The position numbers were made by a program, and so were the translations under genes. The notes under the pieces were generated by a model that ran no database searches, was not told where the DNA came from, and saw nothing but the letters and a program-made list of their open reading frames with translations. Of a stretch of 64,000 bases of DNA, positions 17,855 through 25,346 are shown in pieces. Source of the stretch: Kitasatospora viridis. GTDB taxonomy: Bacteria; Actinomycetota; Actinomycetes; Streptomycetales; Streptomycetaceae. Positions within the stretch are counted from its first letter, which is position 1. Each line of letters opens with the position of its first letter. The stretch is taken from the NCBI RefSeq assembly GCF_007829815.1, contig NZ_VIWT01000005.1:248001-312000 (forward strand), in the 5' to 3' direction.

Positions 17855-19347
17855 GACTCCTCCTCGGCCGGGAAGGCCTCGCCCGGCAACGGGTCTCCCA
17901 GGAACGCCGCCACCCGGGCGTCCAGGTGGGCGCGCAGCTCGGCCAGCCCGGTGCGGCCCTCGGCGAACCGGGCCAGCTCGACCAGCGAGGGCAGGTCCTC
18001 GGCGTTGCGCAGCCCGGCCGTCGGGACGGTGGGCGCGAGCCGGCGCACGTCGAAGTCGTCCGCGTCGTAGACCGGGTTGAGGTGCACCACGGCCGTGCGG
18101 CCCTGCGGGTCCAGGCGGGTGCGCCAGATCCGCAGCACCTCGGCGGCCAGCCCGGGCGGCGCGTTGTCCCAGCCGTCCGAGACGATCACCAGCCGGTCCG
18201 GGGCGCCCTCCAGCGCGTCCAGGATCCGCAGGCCGAGCGGGGTCGGGCCGCTCGGGTGGGCGAGCAGCGCGTCGGTGCGGCCCGAGGTCCAGTAGCCGCG
18301 GTACTCGCCGGCCAGCGCCTTGAGCAGGTAGTGGCAGGCGAGGGCGGCGGCCAGCGGGCGGCGGCGCTTCTGGCCGGAGCCGTAGCTGGAGAAGCTGTCG
18401 TCCAGCACCGCGGCCACCCGGCCCCAACTCCCGTGCAGCGGACCGGCGGCGCGGCGGGCCGCCGCGGTCAGGGCGGCCGTCAGCTCGGCCCGGCGCTGCT
18501 GACGGTCGGTCAGCGGGAGTGAGAGCACGTAGGAGGCCAGCCGGGTCAGTGGCATCCGCGCCAGGTCGGCCGCCGCGCCGGACTCCTGGAGCCGCAGCCG
18601 CTCCAGCCGGGTGAGCCGGGGCGCGATCCGCTCCAGGAAGGCGTCGCGCGGGATCCGGTGCTTGGCGGCGAAGCCCTCGGCGACCGTGTAGGGCAGCTCG
18701 TAGACCGCCGCCTGCTCGTAGTGCGCCCGCCGCCAGGCGTCCAGCAGCGGCTCGGTGAAACCGGGCTGCTTGGCCGCGGTCGTGAACAGGAACCCGCCCA
18801 ACTCGGCGCGCGGCGGCGCCAGGTGGGCGTGCCGCAGGGTCTGCTTCAGGCCGCCGCGGTACTTCACCGCGTCCAGCGCCGGGTCCGGCCGGGCGGCCAG
18901 CCAGTCCCGGACGATCGCCCGGGTGCGCCGGTTGTTCACCCGGGCCCGGCGCAGCTCGGAGAAGAGCCGGTACACCCGCTGCGGCGGCAGCAGCGAGAGC
19001 CGACGGGCGATCAGCCGGCCCTCCAGCGCGCGCTGCCCGGGCGTGGCGTCGCCGGCCGTGACCAGCAGCTTGCGGACCATCAGGGCCGCGTTGTGGTCGT
19101 TGATGTCCAGGGCGAGCACGGCGGCGTACAGCTCCCGGTAGTTCCCGAGCAGGTACTCGTGCAGGAAGTCCAGCGACATCCGCTGCTCCCCGGCGCCGCT
19201 GTGGAACTCGCGCTGCCCGGTGGCCGTGATCGCGGCGTTGACGAACAGCAGCACGTCGTCCGCGGCGATCAGGTCCTCGTAGGTCTCCACTCCCGCTCCC
19301 GTCAGGTCGGCCGGCCGGGGAGTAACGGGAACGAACTGCGAACTCAT
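17851..19347 (-). CDS. Ro60/TROVE-like protein (helical ring plus VWA domain)
   Basis: A 498-residue protein. Residues ~20-300 are helical-repeat-like (DVLLFVNAAI, HEYLLGNYRELYAAVLALDINDHNAALMVRKLLV, RVYRLFSELRRARVNNRRTRAIVRDWL). A VWA-type domain follows with DDSFSS (DxSxS) near residue 317 and IVSDGWDN near residue 389. This is the domain order and approximate size of Ro60/TROVE RNA-binding rings, which bind Y RNAs and misfolded RNAs. It is divergent enough that a plain homology search could call it hypothetical. It is coupled to the ARPP-2-like gene. Two Y-RNA-like genes lie 4.7 kb away, and katG/fur are close by, matching known links of Ro60 with oxidative stress. Confidence 0.68.
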   Translation of the reverse strand: MSSQFVPVTPRPADLTGAGVETYEDLIAADDVLLFVNAAITATGQREFHSGAGEQRMSLDFLHEYLLGNYRELYAAVLALDINDHNAALMVRKLLVTAGDATPGQRALEGRLIARRLSLLPPQRVYRLFSELRRARVNNRRTRAIVRDWLAARPDPALDAVKYRGGLKQTLRHAHLAPPRAELGGFLFTTAAKQPGFTEPLLDAWRRAHYEQAAVYELPYTVAEGFAAKHRIPRDAFLERIAPRLTRLERLRLQESGAAADLARMPLTRLASYVLSLPLTDRQQRRAELTAALTAAARRAAGPLHGSWGRVAAVLDDSFSSYGSGQKRRRPLAAALACHYLLKALAGEYRGYWTSGRTDALLAHPSGPTPLGLRILDALEGAPDRLVIVSDGWDNAPPGLAAEVLRIWRTRLDPQGRTAVVHLNPVYDADDFDVRRLAPTVPTAGLRNAEDLPSLVELARFAEGRTGLAELRAHLDARVAAFLGDPLPGEAFPAEEES

Positions 19348-19503
19348 GCTGAAAAGGCATCTCCGGAAGTCGCACCACAGGCCCGCGGCCGGCCACCGCA
19401 GACGCTAACAGACGCGCGTTCGGGCGCCCCGAGGTTTTCCCGCCGCCGGGGGCGGGGTAGGGCTGCTCGCCGAACGGGACGAGGTCTGCCGAGAGGGGTC
19501 GCG

Positions 19504-20724
19504 GTGCGTGGTGAACGGGTTGCACTGGTGGGCGGGAGCATCGCGGGCTGTGCGGGTGCGCTCGCGGTCACGCGGGCGGGGGCGGGCGAGGTGGTGGTCT
19601 TCGAGCGGGCCGGCGAGCGGCTGGCCGACCAGGGCGTGGGGCTGGCGGTGCACGCGGACCGGTACGCGGAGCTGGCCGCGGCCGGCTACCTGGACGGCGC
19701 GATGCCGTGGGTGCGGCTGACCCGGCGGCCGTGGGTGGTGCGGGACGGGGAGCGGCGGGCCGGGCGGGAGATCGGGGAGCTGCCGTTCCCGTTCCGCTCC
19801 TACAGCTGGGGTTCGCTCTGGCGGGAGCTGCGCGGGCGGCTCCCGCAGAGCGTGGACTTCCGGCTCGGCGTGGGCGTCACCGCCGTCGAGCCGGCGGCGG
19901 ACGGGGCGCGGCTGCGGCTGTCGGACGGCACCGAGGAGCGGTTCGACCTGGTGATCGGCGCCGACGGCTACCGCTCGCGGGTGCGGGCGGCGCTGGACCC
20001 GACGGCCGTCGCCGAGTTCGGCGGCTTCCTGGCCTGGCGCGGGACGCTTCCGGTGGCGGAGCTGCCGGAGCCGGCCGGGGCCTTCGCCGAGACCGACGCC
20101 ACCTCGGTCGGCTTCCCGGGCGGGCACCTGATCGCCTACCGGATCCCCGGGCGCGACGGCACCGGCACGGTGGTCAACTGGGTCTTCTACAGCGCGCCGC
20201 CGGCCGCCGCCGCGCAGCGCTTCGCCGACCCGGCCTCCACCCACCCGAAGGCGATCCCCGAGGACCTGGTGCAGCACCAGCGGGAGCTGGTGGAGCGTCA
20301 CTTCCCGCCGTTCTGGCAGGAGGTGATCGGCCGGACCGCGGACGCGGAGCGGCTGCTCCAGCCGATGTACGACATGTCGGCGCCACGGTTCGCCGGCGGC
20401 CGGCTGGCGCTGCTCGGCGACGCCGCCTCGATCGCCCGGCCGACCACCGGCAGCGGCGCGGTGAAGGCGCTGCAGGACGCCGTCGCGCTGGAGCGGGCGC
20501 TGCGCGCGCACCAGGAGCTGCCGGCGGCGCTGGCCGCCTACAGCGCCGACCGGGCGCCGCTCGGCCGGGCCACCGTGCAGCTCGGGCGCAGCCTGGGGCA
20601 GGCCATGGTGCTGGGCACGCCCGAGTGGGCGGGGATGGACCAGGCGGCGCTGGACGCGTGGTGGCGGGAGGCGGAGGGCGGGCACGGCAGCGCGTTCGGC
20701 GGGCACCGGCTGGGGCGGTCCTGA
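19504..20724 (+). CDS. FAD-dependent monooxygenase (2,6-dihydroxypyridine hydroxylase-like)
   Basis: A 406-residue group A flavoprotein monooxygenase. The N-terminal FAD-binding GGSIAGCAGAL loop, the DLVIGADGYRSRVR motif (DG) and the C-terminal RLALLGDAASIARPTTGSGAVKALQDAVAL motif (GD) are all present. The central substrate domain resembles hydroxypyridine or hydroxybenzoate hydroxylases. The start is the GTG at 19504 after GAGAGGGG. It is divergent from the Ro60-like gene with a 156-bp gap and followed by a 13-bp tandem repeat. It hydroxylates an unknown aromatic or heterocyclic substrate with NAD(P)H in the cytosol. Confidence 0.85.
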   Translation: MRGERVALVGGSIAGCAGALAVTRAGAGEVVVFERAGERLADQGVGLAVHADRYAELAAAGYLDGAMPWVRLTRRPWVVRDGERRAGREIGELPFPFRSYSWGSLWRELRGRLPQSVDFRLGVGVTAVEPAADGARLRLSDGTEERFDLVIGADGYRSRVRAALDPTAVAEFGGFLAWRGTLPVAELPEPAGAFAETDATSVGFPGGHLIAYRIPGRDGTGTVVNWVFYSAPPAAAAQRFADPASTHPKAIPEDLVQHQRELVERHFPPFWQEVIGRTADAERLLQPMYDMSAPRFAGGRLALLGDAASIARPTTGSGAVKALQDAVALERALRAHQELPAALAAYSADRAPLGRATVQLGRSLGQAMVLGTPEWAGMDQAALDAWWREAEGGHGSAFGGHRLGRS

Positions 20725-20799
20725 CGGGCCGTCCGGGCGGGTCGTCACTGGCGGGCCGTTCTGGCGGGCCGTTCCGGCGGGCGGTTCTGGCGGGCGGTT
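20721..20799. repeat. 13-bp tandem repeat after the monooxygenase gene
   Basis: Four near-identical 13-bp units, CTGGCGGGCCGTT and variants, run from 20748 to 20799. Two more degenerate units lie before them, starting at the monooxygenase stop codon (20721). They fill half of the gap to the M1 peptidase. Their role is not evident; arms cannot pair into one strong hairpin. Confidence 0.75.
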
Positions 20800-20910
20800 C
20801 GACAATGGCGCATTTCTTAGCGTGAACACCTCATAAATCGCGCGTAGTCCATGCCCGGACGGGACAGGGATCTGAACCGGTGTCACCACACGACCGAACC
20901 GGAGGGTCCC

Positions 20911-22389
20911 GTGCGCAAGAAGTTGCTCGTCTCCGCCGCGGCAGCGGCCGTCATGCTGCTCGCCGTCCCGGCGTCCGCCGCCACCCCGACACCGGGGGCG
21001 CCGGGCGCCGGCGACCCGTACTACCCGACCTACGGGGACGGCGGCTACCGGGTCACGCACTACGACCTGCGGCTGAAGTACCAGCCGGCCACCGACCAGC
21101 TGGAGGGCACCGCGACCCTGCTCACCACCGCGACCCAGGACCTCTCCAGCTTCGACCTCGACCTGGCGCTGAAGGTCAGTCAGGTGCTGGTCAACGGGCA
21201 CCCGGCGAAGGTCGCGGTGACCGGCGTGCAGAAGATCCAGGTCACCCCCGACAAGCCGCTGGCCGACGGCAGCCGCAACACCGTGGTGGTCCGCTACTCC
21301 GGCGTGCCGTCCACCATCTCCACCTACGGGTTCGACGCCTGGCAGCGCACCCCCGACGGCGCGGTGATCGCGGACGAGCCGGAGGCCGCCTGGTGGTGGT
21401 TCCCCAGCAACGACCACCCCTCGGACAAGGCCACCTACGACGTCTCGGTGCTGGTGCCGGACGGCACCCAGGCGATCAGCAACGGCGTGCTCAGCTCGCA
21501 GAGCTCCCAACTCGGCTGGACCCGCTACAACTGGCGCCAGGACAAGCCGCAGGCCACCTACCTGGCCACGCTGGCGATCGGCAAGTTCGACATCACCACC
21601 GGCACCAGCCCCAGCGGCATCCCGGTGCTGAACGCCTACAGCCCCGACCTCGGCGACAACGGGGACGCCGCCCGGGCCAGCGTCGAGCGCACCGGCGAGA
21701 TCGTCGACTGGCTGAGCGGCTACTTCGGCCCCTACCCCTTCGGCACCGCCGGTGGCTACGTGCCCAACGTGCCCACCCACTACGCGCTGGAGACCCAGAC
21801 CCGGCCGTTCTACAGCCCGCGCCAGTTCGCGAACGGCGCCAACCCCTCCGTCGTGGTGCACGAGTTGGCGCACCAGTGGTACGGCGATGACGTCTCGCTG
21901 GAGCGCTGGAGCGACATCTGGCTGAACGAGGGCTTCGCCACCTACGCCCAGTGGCTCTGGTCGGACTACCAGGACGAGGGCACCGCCCAGCAGTTGGCCG
22001 ACTACGTGTACAGCTCGCACCCGGCCGGCGACCCGTTCTGGAACGTCAAGCCGGGCGACCCGGGCGCGGCGAACCAGTTCGACGACGCGGTCTACGACCG
22101 CGGGGCGCTGGCCATCCAGGTGCTGCGCAACACCATCGGGGACGACGCCTTCTTCAAGCTGCTCAAGGCCTGGCCCGCCGAGCACCGCTACGGCAACGGC
22201 ACCATCCCCGAGTTCCAGGCGCTGGCCGAGCGGATCAGCGGCAAGAAGCTCGGCGACCTGTTCCAGGCCTGGCTCTACACGGCGGGCAAGCCGGCCCTCC
22301 CGACCGCGGCCAAGGCCCGACTGGCCACCAACGCCGCGACGCTGGAGCCCAGTTCCTGGCAGCAGATCAAGGCCGCGCAGCAGCACTGA
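20911..22389 (+). CDS. Secreted M1-family metallopeptidase
   Basis: A 492-residue zinc aminopeptidase-like protein. The GTG at 20911 with GGAGGG is chosen because it yields a classic signal peptide (RKK, then about 15 hydrophobic residues, then ASA-AT). The zinc site HELAHQ-x17-E is intact: His317, Glu318, His321 and Glu340 (HExxH-x18-E). The N-terminal beta domain (RVTHYDLRLKYQP, LEGTATLLTTA) fits M1 proteins. It is shorter than full APN-type enzymes because the long C-terminal helical domain is missing, as in many secreted actinomycete M1 proteins. It probably releases N-terminal residues from extracellular peptides. Confidence 0.92.
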   Translation: MRKKLLVSAAAAAVMLLAVPASAATPTPGAPGAGDPYYPTYGDGGYRVTHYDLRLKYQPATDQLEGTATLLTTATQDLSSFDLDLALKVSQVLVNGHPAKVAVTGVQKIQVTPDKPLADGSRNTVVVRYSGVPSTISTYGFDAWQRTPDGAVIADEPEAAWWWFPSNDHPSDKATYDVSVLVPDGTQAISNGVLSSQSSQLGWTRYNWRQDKPQATYLATLAIGKFDITTGTSPSGIPVLNAYSPDLGDNGDAARASVERTGEIVDWLSGYFGPYPFGTAGGYVPNVPTHYALETQTRPFYSPRQFANGANPSVVVHELAHQWYGDDVSLERWSDIWLNEGFATYAQWLWSDYQDEGTAQQLADYVYSSHPAGDPFWNVKPGDPGAANQFDDAVYDRGALAIQVLRNTIGDDAFFKLLKAWPAEHRYGNGTIPEFQALAERISGKKLGDLFQAWLYTAGKPALPTAAKARLATNAATLEPSSWQQIKAAQQH

Positions 22390-22404
22390 CCGGCCGCGCC
22401 CGTC

Positions 22405-22424
22405 GGCCCGCAATTCGGCGGGCC
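22405..22424. terminator. Small hairpin after the M1 peptidase gene
   Basis: GGCCCGC and GCGGGCC arms (7 bp) around a 6-nt loop, 16 nt after the stop codon. A plausible intrinsic terminator without a T-tract. Confidence 0.5.
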
Positions 22425-22581
22425 CGGAAATCCGTTCGGCGCGGCCCCGTCGGCGCCACTAGCATCCGGTGCACCCGGCCGGGGCGAACCGCGCAGGCGG
22501 GCGCCCCGCCCTGGTGGCCGGTGGCCCCGTCCGCGCGCCCGCGTGCGGCCGGGACCACCATGCGGAGCCACGGGAGGGCCG

Positions 22582-23916
22582 GTGCAACAGCTCGACAGAA
22601 GGTTCGACGAGGCAGAACTGGCCGCCTACGCAGGGGCGGTGGACCGGCTGCGGGCGCTGCCGGTCGACCACCCGGCACGGGTGCGGGCCGAGAAGCTGGC
22701 CGCGGTGCTGGTGCGGGACGGCCGGCAGCGCCGCCGCAAGCTGCGGCGCCAGGCGGCGGCCGAGGCCGACGCCGCGCTGCTCGCCGCCACCGCGACCGGC
22801 GCGCCGGAGCGGGTGGCGGACGCCCCGCTGCCCGCACCCCGTGGGGCCGGCGCCGTCGGCGAGCTGCGGCGGCCCCGGCGCTGCTACGTCTGCAAGGAGT
22901 TCTTCCACCGGGTCGACGACTTCTACCACTCACTCTGCCCGGGCTGCGCGGCCGACAACGCGGCCCGGCGCGCGCTGAGCACCGATCTGACGGGTCGTCG
23001 GGTGCTGCTGACCGGTGGACGGGTGAAGATCGGTTTCCAGTTGGCGCTGATGATGCTGCGCGACGGGGCCGAACTGGTCGTCACCAGTCGTTTCCCGCGC
23101 GACACGGTGCGCCGGTTCGCGGCCGCCGAGGGCAGTGCGGATTGGCTGGGGCGGCTGACCGTGGTCGGCATCGACCTGCGGGACCCGCGCCAGGTGCTCG
23201 GGCTGTGCGAGCAACTGCGCGCCGAGGGCCGCCCGTTGGACGCGCTGGTGAACAACGCCGCGCAGACCCTGCGCCGCCCGCCGCAGGCCTACGCGCTGCT
23301 GGCGGCGGGGGAGCGGGCCGAACTGCCCGCCGGTGTCGCGGTCGTGCACTCGCCCGGGTTCCGGCCGATGGGCGGGCCGGCCGGTGGCCTGGCGCTGCCG
23401 GTGGACGAGGCGGGTCTGCTGCCCGATCCGGCGGTGGCGAACTCCTGGTCGGCCCGGCTCGGCGAGCTGGATCCGGCGGAGGTGTTGGAGACGCAGCTGG
23501 TGAACGCGCTGGCGCCGGCGCTGCTCTGCGACCGGCTGCTGCCGCTGCTGCTGGCCTCCCCGCACCCGCGCCGCTACATCGTCAACGTGACCGCGGTGGA
23601 GGGCCGGTTCGAGGTGCGCAACAAGACCTCCGGCCACCCGCACACCAACATGGCCAAGGCCGCGCTGAACATGCTCACCCGCACCAGTGCGGCCGAACTG
23701 GCCGAGCAGGGCGTGCACATGTGTGCGGTGGACACCGGCTGGATCACCGACGAGAACCCGGCGCCGAAGAAGGCGCGGATCGCCGAGCACGGCTTCCGCA
23801 CCCCGCTGGACATCGTCGACGGCGCGGCCCGGGTCTACGACCCCATCGTCCGCGGCGAGGCCGGCGACCCGGTGGCCGGCGTCTTCCTCAAGGACTACCG
23901 GGAGGCGGCCTGGTGA
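22582..23916 (+). CDS. Zinc-finger plus short-chain dehydrogenase/reductase fusion
   Basis: A 444-residue protein starting at GTG 22582 after GGGAGGG. Residues ~1-95 are charged helix. At about residues 99-122, CYVCKEFF and CPGC form a four-cysteine zinc-binding pair. Residues ~130-430 are a Rossmann SDR: TGRRVLLTGGRVKIGFQLALMMLRDGA (a degenerate cofactor loop without the usual GxxxGxG), DALVNNAAQ (NNA motif) and an active-site-like stretch NVTAVEGRFEVRNKTSGHPHTNMAKAALNML. In that stretch the usual YxxxK reads HTNMAK, so the catalytic Tyr is replaced. The oxidoreductase activity may therefore be altered or lost. Substrate unknown. Confidence 0.82.
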   Translation: MQQLDRRFDEAELAAYAGAVDRLRALPVDHPARVRAEKLAAVLVRDGRQRRRKLRRQAAAEADAALLAATATGAPERVADAPLPAPRGAGAVGELRRPRRCYVCKEFFHRVDDFYHSLCPGCAADNAARRALSTDLTGRRVLLTGGRVKIGFQLALMMLRDGAELVVTSRFPRDTVRRFAAAEGSADWLGRLTVVGIDLRDPRQVLGLCEQLRAEGRPLDALVNNAAQTLRRPPQAYALLAAGERAELPAGVAVVHSPGFRPMGGPAGGLALPVDEAGLLPDPAVANSWSARLGELDPAEVLETQLVNALAPALLCDRLLPLLLASPHPRRYIVNVTAVEGRFEVRNKTSGHPHTNMAKAALNMLTRTSAAELAEQGVHMCAVDTGWITDENPAPKKARIAEHGFRTPLDIVDGAARVYDPIVRGEAGDPVAGVFLKDYREAAW

Positions 23917-23965
23917 GGCCAGGGGGCCGGCCGGACCATCGCACCTGACGGGAGCCAGATGTGAC

Positions 23966-23999
23966 GGGACCCGGGAGCGATATCCAGCTCCCGGGCCCC
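23966..23999. terminator. Strong bidirectional hairpin between SDR gene and Y-RNA-like genes
   Basis: Arms GGGACCCGGGAGC and GCTCCCGGGCCCC pair at 12 of 13 positions around an 8-nt loop. It lies 50 bp after the SDR stop (plus strand) and about 23 bp after the predicted end of the second Y-RNA-like gene (minus strand), so it can end both transcripts. Confidence 0.85.
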
Positions 24000-24021
24000 T
24001 GAGGTGCCACCCAATTGCTGA

Positions 24022-24156
24022 CGCCGGCACGTTGAAGGGTGCGGGTCATTCTCAAGTCGACGTGTTCTACCGTTGAACTACCAACCCAGGAGAGAGGGTT
24101 AGACGGGACTTGAACCCATATCCGTCGACGGTCGCCCGTACCCGGTCGATCCGGCG
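24022..24156 (-). ncRNA. YrlA-type Y RNA candidate 2 (permuted tRNA-like fold)
   Basis: Read on the minus strand, a tRNA 3' half comes first: anticodon-stem strand CGACG (24127-24123), T stem ATGGG/CCCGT with loop TTCAAGT, and acceptor strand CTAACCC. An 8-nt loop TCTCTCCT follows. The 5' half comes next: acceptor GGGTTGG (7/7 with the 3' strand, one G-U), TA, D stem GTTC/GAAC with loop AACGGTA, A, and CGTCG. The anticodon stem extends to 7 bp (CGTCGAC/GTCGACG). Outer helices CGGGT/ACCCG and CGCCGG/CCGGCG can close the molecule. The variable loop is short (3 nt). No ordinary tRNA can be drawn here. Ends are estimates. Confidence 0.72.
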
Positions 24157-24311
24157 TTCGGCGGCGAATGCTGAGACTGGAGCGATAATCTGAGTTTGAC
24201 GGGGCCCGCCTCTACCAGCTTGGGCCACCCCGGCAGGTGTGCCGGGGGAGGGAGTCGAACCCCCAACCGATACCCCGTGATCAGCTTCAACGTTTCAGTT
24301 TCAGCTTGCGC
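24155..24311 (-). ncRNA. YrlA-type Y RNA candidate 1 (permuted tRNA-like fold)
   Basis: On the minus strand: T stem GGGGG/CCCTC with loop TTCGACT, acceptor strand CCCCGGC, loop ACACCT, acceptor strand GCCGGGG (7/7 pairs), TG, and D arm GCC-CAAGCTGGTAGA-GGC. CCCCGT then pairs with ACGGGG upstream of the T arm, in the anticodon-stem position. That stem continues through TCAG/CTGA into a long closing helix: 24311-24296 (GCGCAAGCTGAAACTG) against 24179-24164 (CAGTCTCAGCATTCGC), 9 of 10 pairs in its core. Just beyond is GCCGAACG (24162-24155), which fits the GNCGAAN(0-1)G element reported as the Ro60-binding signature of Y RNAs. Ends are estimates. Confidence 0.78.
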
Positions 24312-24322
24312 TCTTCAGCGCA

Positions 24323-24343
24323 CCCCTCGCTGCGAGCGAGGGG
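24323..24343. terminator. Hairpin between the conserved-protein gene and the Y-RNA-like genes
   Basis: A perfect 9-bp stem CCCCTCGCT/AGCGAGGGG with a 3-nt loop, 12 nt after the stop of the minus-strand gene. It could terminate that gene or act as a processing site. There is little room for a separate Y RNA promoter downstream of it, so read-through or a promoter inside the gene's 3' end is possible. Confidence 0.75.
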
Positions 24344-24354
24344 CGTTCGTGGGG

Positions 24355-25086
24355 CTACTTGAACAAGTAGCCGAACACCGCGTCGCCGACCCGCTGGTCG
24401 TCGACCTCGGCGCCGTTGGCCTCTTCGCGGGCGTACTTCACGGCCTGCTGCAACTTCTCGACCCGGTCGAGCAGTTCGTTGACCCGGCGGGCCGGCAGTG
24501 CGCCCGAGAACTTCACCGTGGTCCAGTAGCCCACCGGGACGTCCTCGTAGTACACCTCGACCTGGGCCGGGTGCTTCTCGGTGGCCTCGGCCTTCACGTG
24601 GTTGCGCGGGACCTTCTTGGTGCGGATGGTGCGGACCGCGTCGGTCTTCCAGGAGTCCGTCGAGGGGTCCACGTTCCAGGACTCGGAGGCGTCCAGCACC
24701 GGGAGCTTGCGCACGAAGGTGTGCAGGTCGGTGAGCTGCTTCTCCAGGAAGAGCAGGTAGGTCACCGGCACCTGGGGGAGCAGCACGGCGCCGTCCACCA
24801 CCACGTCGGCGCGGGCGGCCAGGTTGGCCCAGTCCTTGGTGGCGGTCACGTCGAAGAGCCGGGTGAGGGTCTTCGAGGTGGCGCGCAGCACGTCCTCGGC
24901 CTTGACCTGGACCTTGGTGGACTCGGGCGGCAGCTGCTCGCCCTCCTCGTCCTTCGGCTGGTAGGTCCGGGAGATCCCGGCCAGCAGGGCGGGCTTCTGC
25001 AAGTCGTGGTGAGCCTGGGTCAGCTCCTGGAACGACTTGGACTTGACGCCCTTTTCCACCGCGATGATCTGATTGAGCTTCGGCAC
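24355..25086 (-). CDS. Conserved protein of unknown function next to Y-RNA-like genes
   Basis: About 243 residues starting at GTG 25086 (PKLNQIIAVEKGVKSKSFQELTQAHHDLQKP); the open frame extends further upstream but its composition there is poor. No membrane segment, signal or zinc site. Motifs that look conserved include TYQPKDEEGEQLPPES, DVTATKDWANLAARADVVVDG, PVTYLLFLEKQLTDL, LPVLDASESW, RTKKVPRNHVKAEATEKHPAQVEVYYEDVPVGYW and a C-terminal helix with AREEAN. I do not recognise a named function. It is a soluble, full-length protein encoded just upstream of, and co-oriented with, both Y-RNA-like genes, so a link to RNA handling is possible. Confidence 0.8.
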   Translation of the reverse strand: MPKLNQIIAVEKGVKSKSFQELTQAHHDLQKPALLAGISRTYQPKDEEGEQLPPESTKVQVKAEDVLRATSKTLTRLFDVTATKDWANLAARADVVVDGAVLLPQVPVTYLLFLEKQLTDLHTFVRKLPVLDASESWNVDPSTDSWKTDAVRTIRTKKVPRNHVKAEATEKHPAQVEVYYEDVPVGYWTTVKFSGALPARRVNELLDRVEKLQQAVKYAREEANGAEVDDQRVGDAVFGYLFK

Positions 25087-25225
25087 GGGGGAGAACCTAC
25101 CACCCGCCGATCGAGCGGCCGTGCGAATTTCCGTCCGCGGCTCCCGACCTGGCGGCAGGCCCACGGAGTGGACACCTTTCACCCACGCCGTGGCCACCTT
25201 CGAGCCCGTCCGGAGGCGTTGGCGG

Positions 25226-25245
25226 GAACTTGTCTGACCAAGTTC
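25226..25245. promoter_or_regulatory. Palindromic operator candidate upstream of the phosphoesterase gene
   Basis: A perfect inverted repeat GAACTTG-N6-CAAGTTC in the 260-bp gap between the divergent conserved-protein and phosphoesterase genes, about 100 bp before the phosphoesterase ATG. Size and symmetry suit a dimeric regulator. It does not resemble the direct-repeat PHO box. Confidence 0.55.
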
Positions 25246-25346
25246 GGTCGGCGTTCTTCCGTTGGACAGCACCGGCCGATACCCATGTCCTGCCCTGGTG
25301 CACCGCCGGGGCACCACACCCTCCTCAACGGGACGAGGTATCCCCC

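Noticed and set aside
16700..19525. One 941-codon minus-strand gene spanning the Ro60-like and ARPP-2-like region
   Set aside because: The upstream part is a shadow of the Ro60-like gene in another frame. A GTGA start with GGAGGAG at 17854 divides the real genes.
24051..24278. Two ordinary tRNA genes or one intron-containing tRNA on the minus strand
   Set aside because: In normal order the acceptor strands do not match (GCCGGGG against CTAACCC). They match only when each 3' half is paired with the 5' half that follows it, so a permuted fold is required. There is too little sequence for a self-splicing intron.
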